A stretch of DNA of 47,585 nt from a virus. Of the stretch, positions 15,596-23,487 are shown in pieces. The position numbers and the translations under genes were made by a program. The stretch lies in IMG/VR virus record IMGVR_UViG_3300028557_000062, positions 1-47,585 of that record; one strand, 5' to 3'. How positions within the stretch are numbered: the stretch's first letter is position 1; each line of letters begins with the position of its first letter. The notes under the pieces were generated by a model. That model saw only the letters and a list, made by a program, of their open reading frames with translations, did not search any database and was not told where the DNA came from.

Positions 15596-17404
15596 ATGGA
15601 AATTTTAAATCAATTTACATATGATACTAAATTTAATCAAACACGTCATGAGTTTGAAATATACTTAGACAATGGAGCAGGGGAATCAGATCAAAGACGT
15701 TACCCTATAAATCCGAATGCTATAGTTAATTTAACCATACAAGACACTTTAGCTGATTGGGTTGCAAGAGGTCATATGACTTTTTATTACAATCCTGAAA
15801 GTAATATAGGTGTATATGATGAACGTCTCGGACAAATTAGCGAAGGTACAGGGCTTCTTACCCCTGAACAAAAAGGTTTTTATGTTTTTCGTAATGATGG
15901 TAAAGATTATTTACGTATAAGAATAAAACCAAATATTCAAGATCAAGCTAATATCAATCAAACTGGTACAGGTACAGGTATTAATATAACTGATGAAAAA
16001 CATTGGACTTTGTCTTATTTATTTTCTATCTATGATGTTGAAGACATTGACTTACCTCCCGGTGCTCGTAATCAAGCATCAGCTACACTTAAATGTTTTA
16101 AGATATATTTTTGGGATTCTTGGTATCAAAAAATGTTAACTAATTTTGTTCAATATTCGACAGCATTATCTCAACAAGCAAATATTGAAGAAGATAAATT
16201 TCAAGGTTTATATGCAAACCCAGGGGTAATACCTACAGGTATAGCAATGAAAGAACTTATTGATTTGAGCTTAACAACAAATACCTCCCAAGAAAATTAT
16301 ACAGGAGAAGTTATAGGCTTAACAGACAGCTCTTTACGTTTATTGTATAATCCAACAGCACCTCTCGGAGAAAATTGGGAAGAAGGAGCTGCAAAAATAT
16401 TTTTTACTAATCCTACATCTTCAAATGCATACCAAAGTTTAACATACTTGTATGACAAACATATAAGTAATTCAAGCGAAAATGTTCAGTCTAGTCAGCA
16501 ACAAACAAGAGATGGAGTGCCCGCTGACACAGCTATTCATGATTTTAGTATTCTTATTAAAGAAAGAGGCCCTCAAGCAACCGATGTAGGACAGCTCACA
16601 CTTAGATCAATGTCTTCTTTTTTTAATAAAGCCGGTAATAGTTTAAATGCCCCTGGCCCGTATCAAATAGAACATTTTTTCTTACAAAATTATGGTAACT
16701 TTAGTGCGTCTAAGATAAGAGACCAAGACGCAATAGGTACAACTAGAGCTACAAAATCATATAGAGCACCGATAGGTAATACTTCTAGTGATACTGTAGA
16801 TTTTAAATCTTTAAAATATAATCAAATAACAAATTATCGTTTTGTAGATATATCTGCTCTTACTAACGCTACTGAGTTTTGTACTACTCCAGTTTATTCT
16901 TTTGACTTTAAAAATCGATCTTTTAATGTTGAATTTAAAAATAACACTGTTTTAGCTGCTAGAGAGTTTATGTCAAAAAAGTATATAAACCAATTATATA
17001 AAAAAGATATTAGTGATGTTGAAAAGCTTTTTTTGATAACTCTAGATCAAGACAAAAAAAATAAAAATATTAATTCTAATTTTTCATGCTATGGAGACAA
17101 TCCACTAATTAGACAGTCTAACGGTATTCAAAAGCTATTATACCTTGGAGTGTTTCAAAATGCCTGTATAAACTTTAGATCATTAGGTCTTACGAGTAGA
17201 AAACCAGGCCGTTTTATAGCTATTGATAAAACTGATGGGGTTGATTCAGGAGTTTTTGAAGATAAGTTTTACGGGCAATGGTTTGTTATTGATGTAAAAC
17301 ATATATTTGAAACTGAATTATTTTATAACGATATTACAGCAATTAAAATACACCGTTTTGACACTCTCCCCTTGAACTTTGTAGGTACTATAGATAATCA
17401 ATAA
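15596..17404 (+). CDS. 27: Baseplate hub protein (gp27-like)
   Basis: This 602-residue protein lies in the hub cluster after gp53. Its N-terminus has EFEIYLDNG and INPNAIVNLTIQDTLADWVA (about 38-57), typical of hub proteins with a beta-barrel docking domain. The C-terminus has GRFIAIDK followed by DKFYGQWFVIDVKHIFETEL and NDITAIKIHRFD, the usual end of gp27-type hub domains. T4 gp27 has 391 residues, so this protein has about 200 more, including the DIDLPPGARNQASATLKCFK section. In T4, gp27 connects the central spike gp5 to the tube. No gp5-type lysozyme was seen in the window. It starts one base after the gp53 stop in TAATATG. Confidence 0.75.
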   Translation: MEILNQFTYDTKFNQTRHEFEIYLDNGAGESDQRRYPINPNAIVNLTIQDTLADWVARGHMTFYYNPESNIGVYDERLGQISEGTGLLTPEQKGFYVFRNDGKDYLRIRIKPNIQDQANINQTGTGTGINITDEKHWTLSYLFSIYDVEDIDLPPGARNQASATLKCFKIYFWDSWYQKMLTNFVQYSTALSQQANIEEDKFQGLYANPGVIPTGIAMKELIDLSLTTNTSQENYTGEVIGLTDSSLRLLYNPTAPLGENWEEGAAKIFFTNPTSSNAYQSLTYLYDKHISNSSENVQSSQQQTRDGVPADTAIHDFSILIKERGPQATDVGQLTLRSMSSFFNKAGNSLNAPGPYQIEHFFLQNYGNFSASKIRDQDAIGTTRATKSYRAPIGNTSSDTVDFKSLKYNQITNYRFVDISALTNATEFCTTPVYSFDFKNRSFNVEFKNNTVLAAREFMSKKYINQLYKKDISDVEKLFLITLDQDKKNKNINSNFSCYGDNPLIRQSNGIQKLLYLGVFQNACINFRSLGLTSRKPGRFIAIDKTDGVDSGVFEDKFYGQWFVIDVKHIFETELFYNDITAIKIHRFDTLPLNFVGTIDNQ

Positions 17405-17405
17405 T

Positions 17406-17648
17406 ATGAAACAGCACTACACTTCAATTGAAATTGTTAACGGAAGATATGTTGGAATAGTTTATAACCCAAACAATAACGAAGCTATATACAAAAGCCA
17501 ACCATATCACACTCAAGCTGAGGCAACCCTTGATGTAACAGAGTATCTTAAAACTCAGATACCTACAACTAAAAATGTTATACCTACATCAGCTCCAGCT
17601 GCAATTCATCCTGCACCTCAGAGACCTCATAAATGTTGTGGGCGTTAA
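17406..17648 (+). CDS. Small hub-linked protein with CCGR C-terminus
   Basis: This 80-residue protein has a compact alpha/beta N-terminal part (residues 4-48: YTSIEIVNGRYVGIVYNP, then a helix QAEATLDVTEYLKTQ), a Pro/Ala-rich linker (52-72), and a C-terminal tail HKCCGR, preceded by another His in IHPAPQRP. The role is unknown. The His/Cys-containing tail might bind a metal, and the gene follows the hub gene directly (one-base gap), so a spike-tip or hub accessory role is possible but unproven. Its TAA stop overlaps the stop codon of the convergent gp44 gene in a shared TTAA. Confidence 0.7.
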   Translation: MKQHYTSIEIVNGRYVGIVYNPNNNEAIYKSQPYHTQAEATLDVTEYLKTQIPTTKNVIPTSAPAAIHPAPQRPHKCCGR

Positions 17649-18550
17649 CTATAAAGCTTTAAACAAGTACTAAACCAGTTAATTTCTTTATCAATTACAA
17701 TTGCATCCTTGTACATTCCCTCTGATATAACTAAGAGGCTATTAGCATTAGTATCAGTTTCAAATAGTACTTCGAACATCTCTTTCAAGAGCTGTAAATA
17801 ATCCCCGGAGAATTCTTGCTCTCTTTCAATAACATATTTTCTAAGCTCTTGAGGGGATGCTTTACTTTTAATCTTCTCTACTACTTTGTTAGCAATACCC
17901 TTAGCCTGGTTATCCTTAATGACTAAAGTTCCTGTAAATGAGAACTTTTGAATATCATTAATAATACGTCGCAAGTCAGGATAACCCGATCTAACTAGCT
18001 CTACGAGCCTTTGTTTCTCGGTATCCGGAACAGTGATTCCCTCATTTTTAAGTATAGACACTACTCTATTCAATACTCCATCAAGAGGCGGTGTTAGATT
18101 AAAAATCTGGCAGCGTGATTGCAGAGCAGGAATAATTTTAAAGAGATAGTTACAGGTAAAGATAAACCTAGTATTCTCAGAATACTCTTCAATAACATTA
18201 CGAAGAGCTTTTTGAGAGTCTAAAGTAAGTGCATCACATTCATCAAAGAGAACTAACTTTAACTTACCATCTAAGGATTTCGTAGAGGCAAACCCGATAA
18301 CTTTAGAACGAATTGTATCAATACCGTTTTCATCTGAAGCATTAATATAAAGATACTGACAATCTAAGATATCATTAGCGATAATCTTACTAAGAGTAGT
18401 TTTACCGGTTCCAGGGTTACCTGCAAAGAGTAAGTTAGGAATCTCTTCTTTAGACTTTAAAGACTCAAAGTATAACCGTTCTTCGTTAGTAAGAACGATA
18501 TCTGCAAGAGTTTTCGGCCTGTAGCGCTCTACAAATAGATTCTGAAACAT
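17645..18550 (-). CDS. 44: Clamp loader ATPase subunit gp44
   Basis: This 301-residue AAA+ protein is the large clamp-loader subunit, which opens the gp45 ring and places it on primer-template DNA. It begins FVERYRPKTLADIV (residues 6-19), the RFC box. Walker A is GNPGTGKT (44-51), Walker B is LVLFDECDA (99-107), and the trans-acting arginine motif is SRC (145-147). The C-terminal collar helices follow, with YPDLRRIINDIQ near 194-205. T4 gp44 has 319 residues. No gp62 small subunit was seen beside it. It is the last gene of a three-gene minus-strand run with dUTPase and a 54-residue protein, against the late tail genes, and its end overlaps the convergent neighbour by 4 bases. Confidence 0.93.
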   Translation of the reverse strand: MFQNLFVERYRPKTLADIVLTNEERLYFESLKSKEEIPNLLFAGNPGTGKTTLSKIIANDILDCQYLYINASDENGIDTIRSKVIGFASTKSLDGKLKLVLFDECDALTLDSQKALRNVIEEYSENTRFIFTCNYLFKIIPALQSRCQIFNLTPPLDGVLNRVVSILKNEGITVPDTEKQRLVELVRSGYPDLRRIINDIQKFSFTGTLVIKDNQAKGIANKVVEKIKSKASPQELRKYVIEREQEFSGDYLQLLKEMFEVLFETDTNANSLLVISEGMYKDAIVIDKEINWFSTCLKLYS

Positions 18551-18564
18551 GTAAGTAGTATAAA

Positions 18565-19038
18565 CTATTTTCCCGAAGAACCAAAGCCTTTTTCCCCTCG
18601 TTCAGTCTCATGAACAGTTTCAGACCAGCTCGTCTCTGCAGTCACTAGAGGGTAGAGAACTAATTGAGCTACTCTATCACCCTTTTTTACGGTATAGTAG
18701 TTATCAGAATGATTAAGCATACGAATGCCCATATCCCCTCTATACGAGTTATCAATAATACCTCCAAAGGCCTGGAGACCGTGTTTAAACTGTAAACCAG
18801 AACGAGACTCAATCCTAATCCAAATACCAGGAGGAAGATACGCCAATTTTAAACCTACAGGAACAACAATAGCCCCTCTAGCTGGAATAACAGTATCTTC
18901 AACAGCAGTTACATCATAGCCAGAATCTCCTGTATAAGAGTCTTTATGATTCCGTTCAGGTAGAACTGCATCAGGATGAGTTTTAAGAAACTTAATACCC
19001 GTCATATTAGGTATTGTATATGTATAGGAATTATTCAT
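18565..19038 (-). CDS. dut: dUTP diphosphatase
   Basis: This 157-residue protein is a trimeric-type dUTPase, which hydrolyses dUTP to dUMP and pyrophosphate and keeps uracil out of DNA. All five family motifs are visible: DSGYDVTA (38-45), RSGLQFKHGL (79-88), GGIIDNSYRGDMGI (92-105) with the catalytic Asp96, GDRVAQLVLYP (120-130), and the flexible P-loop-like tail RGEKGFGSSG (147-156). The start at 19038 lies inside the end of the upstream 54-residue gene, in AATGAATAA, which suggests translational coupling; Met12 is an alternative start. It is encoded beside gp44 and close to the ribonucleotide reductase gene, consistent with a dNTP-supply role. Confidence 0.95.
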   Translation of the reverse strand: MNNSYTYTIPNMTGIKFLKTHPDAVLPERNHKDSYTGDSGYDVTAVEDTVIPARGAIVVPVGLKLAYLPPGIWIRIESRSGLQFKHGLQAFGGIIDNSYRGDMGIRMLNHSDNYYTVKKGDRVAQLVLYPLVTAETSWSETVHETERGEKGFGSSGK

Positions 19039-19195
19039 TGATTAGCTGACGTCCAGTATACTGCCCTTCTTTAATTTCTCCAATAGGTGTTGCACCTGGT
19101 CTAACAGCATTACTCTCAAGCCATTGAAGAAGTTGATCAAGTTTCCTTGCAGGAACAATATAAGTCCCTTTAATTGTGTTAATGATTGTTTCCAT
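19031..19195 (-). CDS. 54-residue protein upstream of dUTPase
   Basis: The minus strand reads METIINTIKGTYIVPARKLD, then a helix QLLQWLESNAV, then RPGATPIGEIKEGQYTGRQL and INE before TAA. It is short but protein-like, with balanced composition, and its last 8 bases overlap the dUTPase start, as expected for a phage operon. A 68-codon frame over the same bases (19042-19248) is a shadow of it. The function is unknown. The ATG at 19195 faces the plus-strand gene at 19248 across a 52-base divergent gap rich in TATA-like sequence. Confidence 0.75.
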   Translation of the reverse strand: METIINTIKGTYIVPARKLDQLLQWLESNAVRPGATPIGEIKEGQYTGRQLINE

Positions 19196-19247
19196 TTGGT
19201 TATAATAGTATAAAGTTTAATAAAAGCAACTACAGGCTTAATTATCA

Positions 19248-19757
19248 ATGATGTCAGATATCGATACTCTATTAGACGAACTATCTTCTTTTTCGTTTCC
19301 GCAACCTTCTACCGCTAGATCAGTACCCAGAGGTGCACCTACCAATATAAATGAAGATAATATTAATGATTATATTTTACAAAAAACGGGCAATTTAGTT
19401 GATGCAGGTCTTGGTGCAGTGCAAGATTTAAAAGACTTTGTCGTACAAGGTCAAAATCCAGACGAAATTGCCGCTCTTTCTGAACTTATCTCTTCTACTA
19501 CAAAAGCCATTGAAGCTCTTAATAGAATTAATTTACAAAATAAGAAAGCAAAGACTGACAAGGAAATTAAAATAATGGATATTGAAGGCAAAAAAGCTAT
19601 AGCTAATTCATTGCCAGGAAATAACATAACTAATAACACAGTTAATTTAGTTGCTAGTAGAGAAGAGATCTTTAAACAGCTTTTAAATAATATAGAAGAA
19701 CAACCCGCTATAGAAATTATAGAGGACATTATTATAGAAGAAAAAGAAGATAAATAA
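19248..19757 (+). CDS. Probable small terminase subunit (gp16-like)
   Basis: This 169-residue helical protein resembles T4-type small terminases in plan. A flexible N-terminus is followed by a two-helix core (GAVQDLKDFVVQGQNPDEIA, then ALSELISSTTKAIEALNRIN, about residues 56-95). After a charged stretch comes NNITNNTVNLVASREEIFKQ (124-143), comparable to the T4 gp16 end, where Asn-rich residues lead into TVFMGSPTEL. Small terminases recognise DNA and regulate the gp17 motor. If correct, gp16 is about 15 kb from gp17 instead of adjacent. ATG at 19251 is an equally good start. The very acidic end (EDIIIEEKEDK) is notable. Without a profile search this remains moderate. Confidence 0.5.
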   Translation: MMSDIDTLLDELSSFSFPQPSTARSVPRGAPTNINEDNINDYILQKTGNLVDAGLGAVQDLKDFVVQGQNPDEIAALSELISSTTKAIEALNRINLQNKKAKTDKEIKIMDIEGKKAIANSLPGNNITNNTVNLVASREEIFKQLLNNIEEQPAIEIIEDIIIEEKEDK

Positions 19758-19762
19758 TTGAT

Positions 19763-20332
19763 ATGGCCAGTATTTTTACACCAACATCTAACAATCTTTC
19801 AGGTCCTTGGAATATAAATCGAGAGGATTGTATTGGAGACTCCCTTGGTTATATTAATGCTAATTCAAATTATTTTGGATTAAAAATCAATACCCTAGAT
19901 ACAAAAATTGATAATATTTTTAGCACTGGTATGATCATGATGTGGTCTGGCTCTATAGTGAATATACCAATCGGCTGGGATCTTTGTGATGGTCAAAACG
20001 GTACCCCCGATTTAAGAGACCGTTTTATAGTAGGAGCCGGTAATACCCATGCTGTTGGAGCTACTGGAGGAGCTAATTCAGTGACATTAACTGTTGCTCA
20101 AATGCCTGCCCATAATCACAGTATTACAGATCCAGGTCACAGACACTCTGTAACAAACTATGCGGGTGTAGATCAAAACAATCTTCGTATTGATTCAAGA
20201 ACAATTAATGCTCAATCGGGTACTCTAACAACGAGTTCAACAACCGGTATTACAATTAACAACACAGGCGGGGGCGAAGCTCACGAAAACCGACCCCCTT
20301 ATTATGCTTTGGCTTTTATAATAAAGGTTTAA
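19763..20332 (+). CDS. Tail-collar domain fibre protein
   Basis: This 189-residue protein has two parts. Residues about 18-50 carry EDCIGDSLGYINANSNYFGL, a motif shared with proteins at 44400 and 46132 and probably a virion anchor. From about residue 55 it is a phage tail-collar (microcystin-dependent-type) domain: GMIMMWSGSIVNIPIGWDLC, DGQNGTPDLRDRFIVGAG, an MPAHNHSITDPGHRH His-rich stretch (114-128), and GGGEAHENRPPYYALAFIIK at the end. Such domains form the tips of short tail fibres, and the HNH/HxH pattern may bind metal ions along the trimer axis, as in T4 gp12. It stands between two minus-strand metabolic islands, far from the other fibre genes. Confidence 0.88.
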   Translation: MASIFTPTSNNLSGPWNINREDCIGDSLGYINANSNYFGLKINTLDTKIDNIFSTGMIMMWSGSIVNIPIGWDLCDGQNGTPDLRDRFIVGAGNTHAVGATGGANSVTLTVAQMPAHNHSITDPGHRHSVTNYAGVDQNNLRIDSRTINAQSGTLTTSSTTGITINNTGGGEAHENRPPYYALAFIIKV

Positions 20333-20334
20333 TT

Positions 20335-22326
20335 TTACTTAACCGGGCATGCCCCGCCTTCACACTCCATACTTTCAATTTCACCTTGCCCGATATTAAT
20401 CGTAGTAATTGGTTTAACTTTTTCAGATAGCCTCTTATAGTCTTCTTCAGAGATCTCTTCGTAAGGGGCTTGTGCAAATCCATGCTCACTATGAAGCAAG
20501 AATGAGACTGACTTAATAGATGTTTCGTAGTTATATTCGAGCCAGGCTTTAATCTCTTCTAGTTCCTCTTGTCTGTAATAAACAGTAACGGAAACAGCAT
20601 TATCTGACCAATACGTTTGAAGCTTTTTAACGATGTCAAGCTGCTGAACTGCAGTCATTGATTTAGCAACAACACAGCTTTCCCCAGCATTACAAGGAAA
20701 CTCTACAACAACAGTTGTATGGTCATCTTTACCATCAAAGCCTCGGACGTACTCAACATGGTACCCAAGCTCGCGGCAGATACTAACAAGTCTATCTCCT
20801 GAACCCATTCTCACTCTACGGATATAAAATGGTGAATAAGCAGGATGCACTCCAGGAGTTGAACCAGCTAGTAATGAAAGTGTACCCGATGGCTTAACAG
20901 TTGTAAGTTTAATTGACTCTGGGTAACCTTTAGTCTTTGACCACTCCTTATCAAATTTACGAAGTGCTTCATACCCCTTATCTAGCCATCCAATCTTTTC
21001 ATCTGAACACTGACAGATACCGGTAACACCAAGACCCAGACGCATATTCTTATGAACGATCTTATTCGTCTCATCATGAATAAAAGGCATAGCAGCTGTT
21101 GCCTTTTGTGTCTTATAAAGAAGTGTAGCGCAATCTACTAACTCTTCTGCAGAAGAAATATTGTTAAGATACAACTCCGATAAGTTACAGCACTCGTAAG
21201 AGTTTAAAGAAATCTCAGCACAAGGATTAGTACCCTGTACGTTATCCTCATTAGTAGGATATAGCTTAGATGACTTCATTTGACCGTCTTTAAGTCGACC
21301 AAACTTCTGAGATAAGGGTAGGTTAAAGAACCCATAAGGCTCTCCCTTAGCAAACCCAGTCTCTTTATCTATAATATAACCGTTAGTCCAAATCTCACTT
21401 GAAATATGTGAGAAGTCATCTGCATAGATAGTATTATTCGACATCGCTCTCCAATTAGGTATATTGCCAAACGACCAATTCTTAGCTCGGAGATAGAGAT
21501 AATCGTCTGGGTCCCCTAGCGCGATTTGAGCTGAACGACGAACATTACCGGCTACAACAATAGAACCAATAATATTGCAGATATCAAGAACATCTGTAGA
21601 ACGTAATTTTTTGCCTTCTCTTGACTGAAAGATTTTAGAAATCTTTTCAATACCTTCAATAAGGATGCCCGGACCAGAAGCTGTACCTCCAAAGCCGGCT
21701 ATTCTTTCTCCAGCACCTCTTACAAGAATGGTTGAGAAGGAGAACGATTTACCATTTCCGTAATAAGCATCTAGAACCTTACGAAGTAACTCTACCCAAC
21801 CTGAACGAGAATCAGGCACAATAAAGTCAGCATCCTTTGTACATTGATGCTCTACAACAACACCTTTCTTAATCTTAGGTAGTTCGTGAATGTCTTCTCT
21901 ACGAATAGAGAACCCTACTCCACCACCAAGCATTAGGTTTTCAAAGATAAAAAGAAACGTTTTAGGATCATTGATACTACAGTACCAGCAATTGAGTAAA
22001 GAGTTAGCACCAAACTTCTTAACTGTTTCAGTACCTAATTGCCAAAGCATCCTACCTGCAAAGTTACATTTAAGGTTATAAACTAAATCATACAATCTTT
22101 GAGCCTCTTGTGGTGTATAGTCTGCTCCAATCTCTTGCGCACCATTAATACACCGGGCAACTGTCTGCCACCACTCTTCAGTTTGATCTGTACCTTCAAT
22201 TTTTCTTGCGTAAGTTCTTTTATAAACAATGTAGCCCAGGCCATTAAAGCCCCAAGGAACTTCTTTATTGATATATTTTTGTAAAAACTTTTCGGGTAAT
22301 AGATCAGAGGTATAGTTTGTAATCAT
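20335..22326 (-). CDS. nrdJ: Class II (B12-dependent) ribonucleotide reductase
   Basis: This 663-residue protein is a monomeric adenosylcobalamin-dependent ribonucleoside-triphosphate reductase, making dNTPs for phage DNA synthesis. Residues 367-373 (NPCAEIS) hold the thiyl radical Cys369 and Glu371. Cys380 in YECCNL is 11 residues later, the same spacing as Cys408 and Cys419 in the Lactobacillus enzyme. Its redox partner is Cys113 or Cys116 in LNCWYCS. The C-terminal tail CEGGACPVK has Cys655 and Cys660, the pair that re-reduces the active site. KPSGTLSLLAGSTPGVHPAY is the usual phosphate-binding loop region. It converges with the collar-fibre gene, with 2 bases between stops, and is 65 bases downstream of the unknown gene at 22392 on the same strand. 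Confidence 0.95.
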   Translation of the reverse strand: MITNYTSDLLPEKFLQKYINKEVPWGFNGLGYIVYKRTYARKIEGTDQTEEWWQTVARCINGAQEIGADYTPQEAQRLYDLVYNLKCNFAGRMLWQLGTETVKKFGANSLLNCWYCSINDPKTFLFIFENLMLGGGVGFSIRREDIHELPKIKKGVVVEHQCTKDADFIVPDSRSGWVELLRKVLDAYYGNGKSFSFSTILVRGAGERIAGFGGTASGPGILIEGIEKISKIFQSREGKKLRSTDVLDICNIIGSIVVAGNVRRSAQIALGDPDDYLYLRAKNWSFGNIPNWRAMSNNTIYADDFSHISSEIWTNGYIIDKETGFAKGEPYGFFNLPLSQKFGRLKDGQMKSSKLYPTNEDNVQGTNPCAEISLNSYECCNLSELYLNNISSAEELVDCATLLYKTQKATAAMPFIHDETNKIVHKNMRLGLGVTGICQCSDEKIGWLDKGYEALRKFDKEWSKTKGYPESIKLTTVKPSGTLSLLAGSTPGVHPAYSPFYIRRVRMGSGDRLVSICRELGYHVEYVRGFDGKDDHTTVVVEFPCNAGESCVVAKSMTAVQQLDIVKKLQTYWSDNAVSVTVYYRQEELEEIKAWLEYNYETSIKSVSFLLHSEHGFAQAPYEEISEEDYKRLSEKVKPITTINIGQGEIESMECEGGACPVK

Positions 22327-22391
22327 AAATTTGACAAAGAATGTATGTGAATAACTTAAGCCATTCTACGCCAAAATACTAGTTAATCTAC

Positions 22392-22937
22392 TTAGTATTT
22401 TCTTTTTGGCGAGTTTCCTGCACCTGGTTTTTTATCATCCCACTTTGTACCACCAGGCAATTGTACATTCTTGTTTTGAAGGTTAATATCAAAATCAGCT
22501 GATTGTTCAGCTTCTGTTTCTTCAGGCTTAATATTAATTTTAGATTTACGCTTTAATGAATCAGGAACTGGACCTCTATTAATACCATCATCTTGAAGTT
22601 CAAAAGCTTCAATAGGCACTGTCATTGGGTTACGATAAAGACCAGGGGCATATTCAATAATAACATCTGCAAAAATAGCATCAGGAGACTCTGTCCCACC
22701 GCGATAGTTCTGAGAAGTTGTTGGGTAAACTGATTTAAGAGCAGAAACTCTCAAGTTAAGATCAAAACTTGGATCCATACAAGCTTTAACAATATCAATG
22801 AAGTTCTGACCTTTACCCTTAAAGAACTCCATGGAAAGAACGTTCTTTTTAAAGCGAACTCGGTCTCCAATAAGAAAGCCACCCTGTTGATATCGCTCTA
22901 AGACATTTTCGTATAATACATCAAATTTTGTTTCCAT
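22392..22937 (-). CDS. Conserved-looking phage protein of unknown function
   Basis: This 181-residue soluble protein has an N-terminal domain with YENVLERYQQGGFLIGDRVR and FKKNVLSMEFFKGKGQNF (residues 9-45), then DLNLRVSALKSVYP (59-72), and an IIEYAPGLYRNPMTVPIEAF section (93-112). The GFLxGDRVxF pattern suggests a small SH3-like or OB-like beta barrel. The last 60 residues are charged and probably disordered, ending in many Lys and Arg residues. It reads like a genuine conserved phage protein, but I cannot name a role. It shares strand and direction with nrdJ. Its 49-base upstream gap is divergent with gp25 and holds CATAAATA on the minus strand. Confidence 0.7.
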   Translation of the reverse strand: METKFDVLYENVLERYQQGGFLIGDRVRFKKNVLSMEFFKGKGQNFIDIVKACMDPSFDLNLRVSALKSVYPTTSQNYRGGTESPDAIFADVIIEYAPGLYRNPMTVPIEAFELQDDGINRGPVPDSLKRKSKINIKPEETEAEQSADFDINLQNKNVQLPGGTKWDDKKPGAGNSPKRKY

Positions 22938-22986
22938 AGTTATTCTGATATTATTTATGCAACTCTTGTACTAAATAATAGTGTAA

Positions 22987-23484
22987 ATGGCTATAAAAAT
23001 TAAAAGTTTAGAGCAAGCTGCTAAAAATTACGTAGAGCAAAAATATGTATATAAGGATCTTCAGCTTGATTTAGAACTTGTTAAGATCCTGTCCCCAGGG
23101 TTCAAACAAAGTATACCTAGTAATGATGTGAAAGCGTCTTTTGATCTAAAAGCTATTACAAATTCTTTACTTAATCTCTTTAACACTCTACCCGGACAGA
23201 GGTTTTTGTTTCCTGAATACGGCTTAAGCCTACAACAATTTTTATTTGAACCTATTACAGTTGATAACGGTAATTTAATAGGCAATGCTATCTTTGAGGG
23301 TATTAGAGCATATGAACCTAGAGTAAAACCTCGCCAAGTACGAGTAATCGGGGACCCTGATAGCAATCAATACAGAGTTAACATAAATATCGAAATACCT
23401 ATTTTCAATATTACTACCGATACCACTTTTTTGCTAGACCTTAAATCTCAATCTTTTATAACAATAGAACCCTCTCAATCCTAA
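22987..23484 (+). CDS. 25: Baseplate wedge protein gp25
   Basis: This 165-residue protein is a gp25/TssE-type (lysozyme-like fold, non-enzymatic) baseplate protein that links wedge and sheath. The signature EPR is at residues 110-112 in AYEPRVK. It is preceded by NSLLNLFNTLPGQRFLFPEY (59-78), with the conserved TxPGxRxxxPxYG pattern, and LxxFLFEPI. The C-terminal strands NINIEIPIFN and TTFLLDL complete the fold. T4 gp25 has 132 residues. It is followed 3 bases later by gp6, the same order as in many T4-like phages. Confidence 0.92.
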   Translation: MAIKIKSLEQAAKNYVEQKYVYKDLQLDLELVKILSPGFKQSIPSNDVKASFDLKAITNSLLNLFNTLPGQRFLFPEYGLSLQQFLFEPITVDNGNLIGNAIFEGIRAYEPRVKPRQVRVIGDPDSNQYRVNINIEIPIFNITTDTTFLLDLKSQSFITIEPSQS

Positions 23485-23487
23485 AAT

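Noticed and set aside
19196-19247. Sigma70-like promoters in the divergent gap
   Set aside because: TATAAT at 19201 on the plus strand has no matching -35. On the minus strand TTGCTT/TATTAT (19229-19202) has a poor -35 and would leave almost no leader. Not strong enough to list.
19042-19248. 68-codon minus-strand frame
   Set aside because: It overlaps the better 54-residue frame at 19031-19195, which ends inside the dUTPase start and has a normal protein composition.
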